In this document: piece after piece, positions 45,993 through 56,620 of the stretch
Layout: each line of letters opens with the position of its first letter
Numbering within the stretch: the stretch's first letter is position 1
NCBI GenBank assembly: GCA_029963845.1
Contig: JANEYF010005911.1
Location: 1-64,000, forward strand
Reading direction: 5' to 3'
Length of the DNA: 64,000 nt
From: Rhamnusium bicolor
Lineage: Eukaryota > Arthropoda > Insecta > Coleoptera > Cerambycidae
The notes under the pieces: model-generated
Told to the model about the DNA's origin: nothing
Database searches by the model: none
The model's input: only the letters and a program-made list of their open reading frames with translations
Program-made: the position numbers and the translations under genes

Positions 45993-47692
45993 TAGAGTTG
46001 GCAAATATGCGCCGCAGGACATAGGCGTACACATCATAATAAGTGTAATAAACGAAATTAACCAGTAATAAAAGCAATAAACTGTTACAATTTATAACAA
46101 TGTATGCACAACTTACCCTCTTAACTAGCTTGGTTATCACAATCTGGAGAAGATCTGTAAAAACTTTGCAGCATCATGGATGCTATGAAATGCGCGAAGA
46201 CATTTAGGAGATTTAAGAAACAGTTTTTTGTACTTGCAATTAATGCATCTACCGCTGCAAAAACCTTCTCCAATAGTTTCTGACAATAAGGTGTAAAGCA
46301 TGTACTTTACACATAACATGTACCAACTTACAACCGTGTTCTTAAAGAGAACGGCCTACCAAACGCATTGTCGCGGCACCATCGGTCACAAATCTCAACA
46401 CTTGACTTTTTGACAGGTCAAATTTTTCTAATGTCTTCAGTACCACCCGCGTAATTCTTTGGCCAGTACACTCAGTTAGTCTTTTGCTAGCTAGTAACAG
46501 TGGAAATGTCGGGTTAAGAAGGTCCAGTACACGTACTATAACATTTAAAATAGAATCTTTTTTACAATCTGTCGTCACGTCAACACATGACTACAGTCGT
46601 GTATTTTTTGTACATATTTGATCTTATTTACAATGTCTTCGCGTACAGTTGTTACATATTTACGCAACGTTGTGCGATTTGGTAACGTTACCTTGGGATT
46701 GTATTTATTTCAGAACTTCTGAAATGGTTGTTTATTGGGTATGTGCAGTGGAACATCACAGGCAATAAGCATTAAGTGTAAATCGAATATAAACTGTGTT
46801 GTCGAAGGCACTCCATTTTTTTTTAGTTTTATGTTGCACAGAATTTACGTGACGTTTACATTCACATTTGTTCCAGCACATCAGGTCTGTCTCGCACACT
46901 TTACAAATTATTATAGCACCATTGTAGAATAAATCCGAGAATTTACGCCTTACAATGCGTAGACACGCCTTCCCTACTCCAAACCCCACGGCGGACGTAA
47001 AGTTTTTATTTTTTAAAATAAAAAAATCGCTATTTTGAGCAGGTTTTTTGGAATTTTTCCTGTGTACATACAATCACCCACATGTTCTCCGTAAACTGAC
47101 TTTTTTAATTATTAAATTTTTTTTATGTTTTATGAATTATTGCATTGTTTGTTTCTGTGCAAAGAAATGCCTCCATGGAGAATGATAGAAGATGAAAAAT
47201 GACATGAGTTGCACAACACCGGCAACCAGGAGAGCCCAGCCTGGACGGTATTGTCATCCTGGCTGGATACCATTTTTTGTCAACTTTGTCCTTCATGTTA
47301 TATTGTTTGTTTGTTTTTCTATATTTACATATGAAATAAATAAAATAAAAAGTGGGCTTAATTAGAAATGTATATAAAATAGGAAATAAAGCTGGAAATT
47401 GGAATGGAAAATTCACTGATAAATTTATTCACTTTGTCAGGATATGGCCGTTTCTTACCCTTGGGCAGGTCTGACATACTTTATTTTTAAATTAATATCA
47501 AGAAAAAAATACAGTAAATAAAATTATCAACAATACAACGGAGAGGAATAAATTACGTTGTACACACCACGTGGCGTAACAATATACTAAAATCAAATGT
47601 TAGTCTCTGCTAAAATAGTAAACAAGTCTCGCTTACGTATTTGGGTATTACCTGTCGCCGCCCGTGACTTGCGGACCGATTTGCCAACTCTA
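45993..47692 (-). mobile_element. hAT-C related element, copy 3 (diverged)
   Basis: The ends are exact inverted repeats over 14 bp: TAGAGTTGGCAAAT at 45993, and ATTTGCCAACTCTA ending at 47692. Flanks GACATCAT and CTGATCAT share only ATCAT. Minus-strand coding starts MSDLPKGKKRPYPDKVNKFI (47477) and is then interrupted by about 430 bp of other sequence (about 46975-47410). It resumes with KFSDLFYNGAIIICKVCETD, a BED-like Cys/His finger. It continues through 46578-46342 (LLASKRLTECTGQRITRVVL; FVTDGAATM) and ends near 46100 after a large deletion of the C-terminal half. Confidence 0.75.
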
Positions 47693-47739
47693 CTGATCAT
47701 TGATTAATGATCGTAGATGAAATCATGTTTGTAATTCTG

Positions 47740-47834
47740 GCGCAAAGTGTCATTGTCGCTCTCGAGTGTTTAATGCGTCCGCTTCGTAACGCATGTCAAC
47801 ATACTCTCTCGAGCAACAATGAGGCATTTTGCGC
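47740..47834. repeat. 95-bp inverted repeat
   Basis: GCGCAAAGTGTCATTGTCGC at the left is mirrored by CAACAATGAGGCATTTTGCGC-type sequence at the right, with GCTCTCGAG/CTCGAG inside the arms. It would fold into a long imperfect hairpin. Composition is less AT-rich than the surroundings. Confidence 0.5.
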
Positions 47835-48179
47835 TCTTAATACACAAATTGTTATTGTTCCGTTAGCATTGTCGCAATATATTGGCATTGACATTTTGCC
47901 AAGAACGCGTAACCTGTTATTGTTTAAATACAGGATAGGGCAATAGGTTTATATACAGGGTGCGGCAATATGTCGAGGTCTATTCTAGCTAGAAATTTGA
48001 TTTTAAAAACATAAATAAACTAGACAAAAAAGTTTATAACCGAAAATTATTTTCGAATATACAGGGTGAGCCAATACGATTCTACAGGGTCAACTAAAAT
48101 TTTTTTAAATGGAATACCATGTATATCAGAACATTTTTTGAAAGCTCTTTGTGGCCTCCTTCTACTCCTGTATTACTAT

Positions 48180-49807
48180 TAAAGCTGCAAATCGTTTCTG
48201 TGTAACATGGTTGTAGAATACAGATGTACTTACTGTCGCCGGCATTCACCTTGACCGCGAAATTCTTTCTCCAGTCCAGTCTATTATTAGGTTTCAAGTT
48301 GTGTACACGTTAAGTCACTTGGGCGTATTGCATATTGTTTTTGTGTTTTTATTTTATTTGTTGTACTGTATTGTTGATATTAATTTAATAATAAAGCATG
48401 GCAGACTTACACAGGCGTAGAAAATGGCTATTTGCTGACAAAGTGAATAACTTCATATGTGAATTCCCGGATTTATTCTATGATGGTGTTAAAATAATTT
48501 GTAAAGTGTGCGAGAAAGATTTGATGTGCTGGGATAAGCGTAATTGTGGAATTCACGTAAATAGTGTACACCATAAAAATAAGAAAAATGGCGTGCCTTC
48601 GACAACACAGTTTATGTTTGATTTACTATTAATGCTGATTGCCTGTGATGTTTCACGGCTGTGGTTATCTGTTGATGAGACAACAGATTGTAAAAAAAAT
48701 TCTATTTTAAATATTATAGTACGAGTACTGGACCCTCTTAAACCGACAGTTCCACTGTTACTAGCTAGCAAAAGACTAAGTCAGTGTACTAGCGAAACAA
48801 TTACCAGGGTGGTGCTGGAGACGTTAGAAAAATTTGAACTGGCAAAAAAAAGTCATGTGTTGATGTTTGTGACTGATGGCGCCATGACAATGCGTTCGGT
48901 AGGTCGTTCTTTGCAAGAACAAGGTTGTACGTTTGTACATGTTACGTGTAAAGTGCATGCTTTACATCGTGGTGGCAGAAACTATTCCAAAAGGTTTTCC
49001 AGAGGTGGATGCATTAATAGCAAGTACAAAAAAAGTGTTTCTTAAATCTCCTAAACGTCTCCGTGCATTTCATAGCAAGTGTCCCGGTATTCCTGAACCA
49101 CCACAGCCGATTCTTACACGTTGGGGAACATGGTTGCAGACAGCTTTTTATAATGCTGAATATTTCCAACAAATAAAAGCTGTGATACTACAATTCAATC
49201 CAGATGATACTGCAGCTATTAAGGAAAGCCAGAGAAAATTCGAAGATATTTCCGTTGAAACAGCTTTAAAAATATTGCGAAGAACTATAAACCATTACAT
49301 GAAAGCATACAAAAATTAGAAAACAGTGCGTTGTCGTTAGCGGAGTCACTGCAAATAGTGGACGAAGTAAATCTACTGCTACACGCTATAGGTGACGCAA
49401 CAAATGAGTGAGTTAAAGAAAAGTTCGCAAGTGTGTTAAATAAAGACACCGGTTTTACCAAATTAAGACAAATATGTGATGGTGTAGCCCCAGATCCGTT
49501 AAGTGCGTTCAAAGACTATTTTATGTATGCGTGTATTACATCAGTAGATGTCGAACGGTCGTTTTCAAAATATGAGAATATATTTTCACCAAAGCGAACA
49601 TCACTCATGGAGACAACCATAGAAACATACCTGATGCTGCAAAATGGCTACACATCTTCTCCAGTTTGTGATAAGCAAGCTAGTTCATCAAGTTGGTTAA
49701 GAGGGTAAGTTTTACATACATTGCTATAAATTGTAACAGTTTATTGTGTCTCGTATTAGTTAATTTCGCGTACGTCACTGTCCCACGGAACATTTTTGAC
49801 AGCCCTA
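48180..49807 (+). mobile_element. hAT-C element, copy 2 (1628 bp)
   Basis: Starts TAAAGCTGCAAATCG and ends TTTTTGACAGCCCTA. The flanks ATTACTAT (48172-48179) and ATTATTAT (49808-49815) are an 8-bp target duplication with one change. It is very similar to copy 1 but keeps the zinc-finger region and the centre that copy 1 lost. Confidence 0.88.
48398..49708 (+). pseudogene. hAT-C transposase, CGGBP1-like, near complete but broken
   Basis: The first frame, 48398-49045, starts MADLHRRRKWLFADKVNNFI. It has a BED-like finger (IICKVCEKDLMCWDKRNCGI, HVNSVHH), the first catalytic region (WLSVDETTD) and the second (FVTDGAMTM). A frameshift near 48970 moves reading to 48933-49319 (ETIPKGFPEVDALIASTKKV; ILTRWGTWLQTAFYNAEYFQ), which ends at a stop. 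After a further stop near 49408 the last piece, to 49708, holds the dimerisation region (ITSVDVERSFSKYENIFSPK). The layout resembles hAT proteins annotated as CGG triplet repeat-binding protein 1-like. At least two lesions make it inactive. Confidence 0.75.
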
Positions 49808-49932
49808 ATTATTATTGACTCTCTCCCAATCGCTTGGATGTCACGATTTTTTCTTGTTGAAATAATTATGCCATTTACACGTGTATATTAAAAAAATTAC
49901 TACAGTCACAATTATCGATTTTAAGAAAAAAA

Positions 49933-50233
49933 TATGTTAGTACCAGTTATGAGACATTTGTGTGATGACACTCAGCCATCTTCACTTCCTAAAAGTATAC
50001 AGGGTGGCCAATATAAATTTTAAATTTACATTTGAACTGAATTTTCTCAATTTCTTTCAAATGGAACACCCTGTATATTTTTGGACGATGTGATATAGAA
50101 TTGAAAAACGAAAATTTTTTGTACATACATTCTTATGGCTATTTGTAACCATTTTCGATTTATTGAACAATAACTGCAACATTCAGCAACGAAAATTAAA
50201 AATATATATTTTTTTGTAATTCAAGAGAAGTAT
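49933..50233 (+). repeat. Dispersed repeat, copy 2 (partner at 6363)
   Basis: Same orientation as 6363-6668. It carries TATACAGGGTGGCCAA and GGAACACCCTGTATATTTTT, so the central 100 bp itself has CAGGGTG...CACCCTG inverted ends. Copy 2 is not followed by the transposase-like fragment seen after copy 1. Confidence 0.65.
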
Positions 50234-50704
50234 ATAAGGATAGTAATTCTGAAAACATAAATTTATATTCTTATAAATAATAATGAAAAATAATACCAAA
50301 TCTAAGAAAATAAAATGATACGTAAATAAATAAATAAACAATTCAAATTAGATGCTCAAAAAGACCTTCTTCTTGAGCAAGGCAATATCCTAAAAGCCCC
50401 TTTTGACATTCGTGCTAGGATCGTCCCATCGCGCTGGCAACAGACGGGCGACTGTAAACTGCGCATACCACTAGTCATGTATCTAGTGGTTTGGCTCGAT
50501 ATGTATAGGAACGCGACACTTGTACAGTGTACTTAATAGATATGACGTAATTGTTTTATTACCCGTCCTTGGTATGCGTCGGATTATTCCTTTATCAGTG
50601 TTCAGTGTTATTTGTGTCTTTAGTACTTAATAATAAGAATTGTCTTATATATGTTACACATATTTTGTTCTGACGAACTAGCGGATTAAGACTGTTTACG
50701 GTCG

Positions 50705-50833
50705 TCCATAAGTGAAGAAAGACTATCAGCCCTAGCAACGCTATTCATAAAACATGAAACGTGTGAAGCAACCAATCTCAACAATATTATTAAAACATTT
50801 GCTGAAATCAAAGCGCGAAAAGTTCTCTTTTAA
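50705..50833 (+). pseudogene. hAT transposase C-terminal scrap
   Basis: SISEERLSALATLFIKHETC, then NIIKTFAEIKARKVLF and a stop: this is the end of a hAT dimerisation domain (pattern M-x-x-ERLSxLAxLxIxxE), of a family other than hAT-A or hAT-C. No upstream part or element ends were recognised. Confidence 0.5.
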
Positions 50834-50981
50834 TAAATTGTAGCGTCAAAAATTTCGATACTAATGCGCAAAGACCATATTTTCAATACACTATTATATT
50901 CTTGAAAAACTTTAAAACTTATAATTTATTTAACACTTCTATGACTCGGAGCATATCTCCCACCTATATCATGTAAAGGTG

Positions 50982-51161
50982 AGAACAGATATACACGATC
51001 GCGACCACGATCGAGATAGCGATGGCGTTGACTATCGGAGGCGTCTTTAGTAAACAAGTGACCCCGCACATACATAAGTGATCATGTATGTGCGGGTTCA
51101 GTGACGATCGTGAGATCGCCACCGCTATCGCTATCGTGATCTATACCGCGCATGTGTGTTC
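50982..51161. mobile_element. Foldback MITE rich in GCGATAGCG motifs
   Basis: The outer arms (CACGATCGAGATAGCGATGG and CCACCGCTATCGCTATCGTG) are inverse. The centre is a clean hairpin of CCCGCACATACAT and ATGTATGTGCGGG around an 8-base loop. Non-coding, about 180 bp, and unusually GC-rich for the region. Confidence 0.6.
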
Positions 51162-51586
51162 TTCGCTTGAAGTACCTACCTAGCTAATTAAGTTTTTAAA
51201 AATGTATTTATGTTATTTTTGTTGGATTACCATTTATGTCTGTATCTATTTTTAATTATAATATTATATATTGCGACAAAGTAGGGATATGAATTGTATA
51301 TTTAGAGGGGCAGCAAAAGTAAATATTACCACGGACGAAAAGCACTGTAACGACGAACCTGGATATCATGGTATTTTCCAGACAATACGAGGCGCCACTC
51401 TGGAACCTTTTTTTTATAGCTAGCGACGTTCTTTGATAAAAAATCAGAAAAACCGAATTATTACTTAAATAAAATTTTTTATTTTAGGTACTTTATGAAT
51501 GGATGGGATGACTAAAAAATTGCAGTAAAATTTATTTGTCAGTATTAATTTAGCCATATTCTTAAATTACTTAGCATTGCAATTGA

Positions 51587-53583
51587 CACTGGCGGTTCTT
51601 CTATAGGGTCATTTGGTCAATGACCTCCCACATACAAAAACAAAAATTCTGAAGTTTAAAAATATATAATATACATATTTTTAATATTCTTAAAAAATGT
51701 ATTAAAGTTTCTAGTTCATTCTATGTACAATACTATTCAAATATCTAGATCGCAGGATTTTATATTCATTGCATTATTCATTTATAGAATTTAAAAAATC
51801 TTGGGTCAGTCCACAATTTGTCCTTAAAGCTAGCCACGGACCGAATTTACAACGAATTAAAGTGAAATAGACTTATGCGCGAATCGTCAGAAAGCAAAAG
51901 AGACAGAAAACACTGGCGGAGACCAATGTCCCTGACAGATTTTACGAAAACGATAACGCACGAAGTTCAGTAAATCAGTCTTAATGCTGACTAGCTACGC
52001 GTTGGTCGGTAAATTCTGTCGCGTTGTTTTTAATGTTTTTATTTGTGAACATTTTATTAGTAAATCTCTACTTGTCGTGAAATTAAGTAAAACAGTGTTT
52101 TTGGTGTTTACTATTAAATATGAGTGTTGTACAAAATATATTAAAACTGAAAGATGGACATAATATAGTACAAGTAGTTTTTGTGTTTAGATACTTTTAG
52201 ACGGTGTTGTATGTGAGAGATTTTGGAAATTTATTCAGCCTCAAGGAACGACATCGCAGCATTTGACAGATGTAACTTTAAAAGAGTTAGAATATCTGAA
52301 AATTAATGAAAGTCCTGAAAAATTGATAGCACAAAGTTACGATGGAACATCAGTAATAATAATGGTGCTTTTAGAGGTGTACAAGCCAAAATTAAAAAAA
52401 GTTATCCTTCAGCAAATTTTATTCATTGTTACGCTCATCAATTAAATTTAATTTTACAAAAAGCATCAAGTCAGGATAAAAGCATAACTTTTTTTTTGGT
52501 AATTTACATAGCTTTTCTTCATTCTTTGGAAAATCGCCAAAAAGAACAGCCGTGTTAGATAATGTTGTTAAGGTGAGATTACCTAAAGCGGCTCCAACAC
52601 GATGGAATTTTACTACAAAGTGCATAGAGACTGTTTATACCTATCGAAGAGAATTATTAGATTGTTAGAAAAAATCATTGGTAATGAATCAGAAAAGAAC
52701 ACTCTAAACCAAGCTATTGGTTTAAAAAACTACTTACAAAATGAACATTTTCTTTACTGGTTAAATTTTTTTCATTTAGTTATGCTCATTGTGATATATT
52801 GTTCAATCAATTACAAAAATGTAATATTGATGTCATAACAGTAAATAAGTGTATTGGCATTTTTAATAGTAAAATTGAAGACATCAGAAATAAAATTTTG
52901 AAAAACTATTTGGAGGAGACATCCATGCAGTCTGCCCAGAGATGTAAAACGGAAGAATCAAAAAGGAGAATTTCATTAGAAGTTTGTGATATAATTACAT
53001 CTGAGATCAAAAAACAGGTTTGGCTTCAGTAATCATTTAGCAGTGTCTCAGTTATTTCACGCAGATCGATTTAAGGATTGTAAAAAAAGCTTTCCTCGAG
53101 ATATGTTTAAATTAGTTAAAACGGAGTATCCAGTCATAAATCATTTGAAACTTAAAACTGAATTAGAAGTATTTTATAGCCGAGAAGATTTTTACAATAG
53201 TGAAGGTGCAGTTCCATTGTTACAGCTTTTTATTAACAATAATTTGTGCAATACTTTTTTTGAAAGTGTCAAACTGTTAGAAATCTTGTGTACTTTCCCT
53301 ATGACTAGTATCGAAAGTGAACGTTGTTTTTTCCACCTTAAAAAGAATAAAGACATTTTTAAGAAATACCATGGGTCAGAAAAGGTTATCTTCTTTAGTT
53401 ATGCTTACCATAGAAAGGGCATTAATAAAGAAGATAAAAGACTTTAATGAACAAGTAATTGACCACTTTGCATCTCAAAAAAACCGGAGGATCGACTTGG
53501 AATTTAAATCACTTTAAAAGGTAGGTAATACAGTAAACTTTTTTAATTGACCTCCTTATCTCTTGACCCACAATCCGCCACTG
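51587..53583 (+). mobile_element. hAT-A element, copy 3 (1997 bp)
   Basis: Starts CACTGGCGGTTCTTCTATAG and ends CAATCCGCCACTG. It is flanked by a perfect 8-bp duplication GCAATTGA at 51579-51586 and 53584-53591. Confidence 0.9.
52120..53517 (+). pseudogene. hAT-A transposase copy 3, multiple frameshifts
   Basis: ATG at 52120 corresponds to that of copies 1 and 2. The frame is lost near 52195, returns at 52263 (ECLK-equivalent YLKINESPEKLIAQSYDGTS) and is lost again around 52360. It is picked up at 52602 (KVHRDCLYLSKR), 52799 (QLQKCNIDVITVNKCIGIFN), 53043 (SQLFHADRFKDCKKSFPRDM) and 53317 (STLKRIKTFLRNTMGQKRLS) to the end LEFKSL. It is the most decayed of the three copies although its target duplication is perfect. 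It lacks the same N-terminal region as the others. Confidence 0.75.
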
Positions 53584-53591
53584 GCAATTGA

Positions 53592-54379
53592 TTGGTTTGC
53601 ATTATAGCACTTACCTAGCCATATATTAATGAACAATATTCATTATCTGCCAATGAAAGGGAGTGACTTCCCCCTGTCCCCTTTGACGACGTCCATGCAT
53701 AACGTAACGACTTAATATGGAGAGTTAGAAAAACTGTAAATAGACTGTTTAATTCAAATTACTTTTATTGCACAAAATGTATAATAAAATCTTACAGAAA
53801 GTAGGTTATCATAAAACAGTAAAATAAAATATTTAAATTAGTTTAAGATAAAAGTAAACAAAATTTCTAAATTATTGCAGTACCAATTATTTTAAATATG
53901 CGGAAATATAGATTCTAAAACTGCCTTCGACACATCAATTTTAAACGCAACAATTATATTTTCTAAATTTAGAGAAGGTACCCGTATACAACACTTAGTC
54001 ACTGATTATAATAAAATATCTAAACTTTAGACACCGTGACCAACGTATACCAATCAGGTGTAGTAAGCAGATTAAAGACATATATGTTGTAGACAATCGT
54101 GCCAGTAATACTCAAAAATGCATTGTATTTGTAAGAAGTACATATTTGCTTATGCTGCAAAGTGTACAAATCTAAATTCGTCACTAATGTACCGTATGTC
54201 GTTGAAATTATCAGTGATATGCAAAAACTTTTTATTAGAAAAGGTATCGCTGAGCTCTAGTTCTTATTTTTCCACTGTGCATGTAACATATAAGCTGAAA
54301 CATGAAAATTTGCATAGCTTCAGATGTGTACGAACTCTATATAATAGCATCGTTTACATAAGAAATTACTTTAATATCC
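53592..54379. other. Spacer, no gene recognised
   Basis: AT-rich. A minus-strand LINE-like continuation of the RT scrap at 54380 may extend into it, but no motif is clear. Confidence 0.35.
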
Positions 54380-54470
54380 ATATTAAGCGAGTATTAACTA
54401 TTGTATAGGTTAGAAACAGTATTGGCCCCAATATCGTACCCTGCGATACTTCAATGTTAATAGTTGTGTC
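54380..54470 (-). pseudogene. Reverse transcriptase scrap
   Basis: The minus strand reads VSQGTILGPILFLTYTI, the GVxQGSxLGPxLF box of non-LTR reverse transcriptases. No catalytic YADD is identifiable after it. It is a short dead fragment just 5' of the Gr A last exon on the plus-strand map. Confidence 0.5.
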
Positions 54471-54589
54471 ATTAAGCAAACGATCAAAGTTAGCCGTTAT
54501 GGTACAAAGGACTATTACTGTTTCATTAGTTTTTTCACACACCACTACTATTATCTTTCATATCTATATACAACTTTTACTGTATTAAT

Positions 54590-54856
54590 TTACAGAGCCA
54601 TATTAAACTGAATACAAATAATCAGATAAGTAATAATAGCTGAAAATAATGTAGCTAAGGTTGACTGATCGATCTTGAAGAATCCAGCAGCTGTAAATTT
54701 TGGAGTCAATTCCTTCGTATATTCTGCTAAACAGATTAGTTCGGTTCTTAGAGATGATTCTATCCTGCCCTCTTGTAAAATGTAGCATGTAGTTGTGATT
54801 TTTTTTGCATTCTTATCAACGTCGTCACAAGACATTACTATGACTACCGTAAATAT
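54590..54856 (-). CDS. Gr A, C-terminal exon (intact)
   Basis: After the 3' splice site CTTCTTTTTTAG the exon reads IFTVVIVMSCDDVDKNAKKI, then LAEYTKELTPKFTAAGFFKI, then TLATLFSAIITYLIICIQFN and MAL before the stop: 88 codons from phase 0. The TYLIICIQF box in TM7 marks the insect gustatory receptor family. It joins in frame to the exon at 60173-61054 (294 codons) for a 382-residue protein, a usual Gr length. The 5.3-kb intron holds a gypsy gag scrap, a Gr pseudogene, a DDE element and a hAT-type element, yet both exons are intact. Confidence 0.85.
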   Translation of the reverse strand: MFTVVIVMSCDDVDKNAKKITTTCYILQEGRIESSLRTELICLAEYTKELTPKFTAAGFFKIDQSTLATLFSAIITYLIICIQFNMAL

Positions 54857-55384
54857 CTAAAAAAGAAGTGTATACTGCTTGCGATATCATAAAGTAATTC
54901 GGTAATTCTCAATAATAACAAGTAAAAAATATAATCTATAACATTATGCCACCAGCATTTATAGCAATTTTATTTTATTCTAGAAAATTATGGAATATGC
55001 GATTATTAATTTCATTATTTATTGTTTAGATTTTGCCATTTTCTGGGTAACGGTTAATCTGACCCACAGATTTATATCTCTTTCGAAAATTTGTGGCTCG
55101 ATCAGATCTACACATTCACTATATCTCATCGGTGCGCGTACGATTAGGATTCCTGAACGTGAAGAGTTGATTTTTTTAAAATTTTACAGAAGATTCAAAA
55201 CTAAGTATCAGGAGCTTAGGATTGCTTTCATTGAATTATAAGAGAAAAACTGGTTTATTCTAACGTATTCAACCTGTGCGAGATCTTTTCGCTTTGGATC
55301 CAGATATGTTTAGTTTTCTGTCGGTTCACCTAAGAGCAGAGAGCCCAATATCTCAATTTCTTATTATACGTAAGTCTTAATACC

Positions 55385-55840
55385 ATTGTACCAAAATTTA
55401 ATCCAACCACCGATTGTATTGTTAAATGGTTAGATATTATAGATCATAATGCTAGTGTATATTAATGGAACGGAGTACCACTACTTACCCAAGCGTTAAA
55501 TAAGGTTAGAGGTACCGCACAAATTTAGTATGAGTGATCCGTAATGACAGTGGTTGGTCAAACTACAGCTAGAAGTATTGGAAAAATTTACTTTTGGAAC
55601 GGTTCACAACAAATCGCAATATGCAGCACCTGTGAACGGAATTACATAACCATAAACCAGATTCATGGGTTTCATTATATGATAATTACCATTTTAGGAA
55701 TTTAGCAAAATGAATTTCTAAGAACTTGATAAAATATCGCTAATAGTCGATGGTATCAGTGATAAAAACATTACATCATCAATGGAAGTAGCCAATATTA
55801 ATAAATTAAATCTTTTATCAAATCACCTAAAAAAACCGGC
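55385..55840 (+). pseudogene. Ty3/gypsy gag fragment
   Basis: Across shifts and stops, the plus strand reads VPKFNPTTDCIVKWLDIIDH, then NGVPLLTQALNKVRGTAQI, then sequence with LIVDGISDKNITSSMEVANI. This is the order of an arthropod gypsy Gag (F-x-P...V-x-KWL-x-x-I; L-x-x-ALN-K-x-RGTA; DGI-x-D). It is from a different element than the gag at 17624. No LTR or pol adjoins it. It lies within the Gr A intron, in antisense. Confidence 0.6.
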
Positions 55841-56104
55841 ACTGTAAAGGAACAGGACAGTAATACTAGAGACGTTGTAACTCCTAGCACCAGTACAGTA
55901 CCTATCAATCAATGCTGTATATACTACTTTCTGGAGAGATAGATAATTAGAAATTCATTTTTATCTAATATGATTTCCGTAGTAATAAAGTTTATAGGCT
56001 TACAGCTTGTTACAATAAATTGTAAACTTTATGTAGATATCTTTTAGTTATACCCTGTATAACTTATTACCAGGAACTGCTTATTGTATGTATAAGACCA
56101 TATC

Positions 56105-56620
56105 AAAATTCTGCGGTCACCAGCATCCACTCTTTAGAATGAATTTTAATGATTTTAGATACATTAATCTTATTTAAAATGTCCAACACTGTAGATGCCA
56201 ATATAAAAAACATTGGCCATTTGAAAACAATATCTAGTTCGTGCACAAGACGATAACTCTCTATTATATTTTTCAATTCACTCTGTATATTTGGTTTATT
56301 AGTATTAACAATAATTCTTTTCACTGTTGCACTTAAATTTGTGTTAAAGAAATTATATCTTCGTGCTAAAATTTTTGTTATGCTACGTATAACAAGAACT
56401 GTTAGAAATTGATAGTATGTGACAACAAAAAAGTACTATGTTCAAACAAAAATTTATATCCCTTATTCGAAATCAAATAAGTGCTGACATATTTCCACAA
56501 TATAAGTATTACATGTATTAGAGGATAAACAACTAGTATTACAATATAAATTATGTGATTTTCTTCTACTTTAAATTCAGCTTCATTTAATTTCTTTTCA
56601 ATTTCTTTTTAATAATCTTA
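56105..56620 (-). pseudogene. Gr pseudogene fragment, 5' end replaced by DDE element
   Basis: The minus strand reads KEIEKKLNEAEFKVEENHII, close to Gr A residues 118-137 (REIENRLNETDFQVQENCII). A degraded membrane region follows with a shift near 56430. From 56324 it reads KRIIVNTNKPNIQSELKNII and HELDIVFKWPMFFILASTVL, again like Gr A. The first 115 or so codons are absent: at 56620 it abuts the 5' end of the DDE element copy 2. There is no splice donor at the expected place. It is a dead tandem relative of Gr A within the Gr A intron. Confidence 0.8.

Noticed and set aside
54990..55241. 83-codon plus-strand frame in the Gr A intron
   Set aside because: No recognised motif, and antisense within an intron full of transposon remains.
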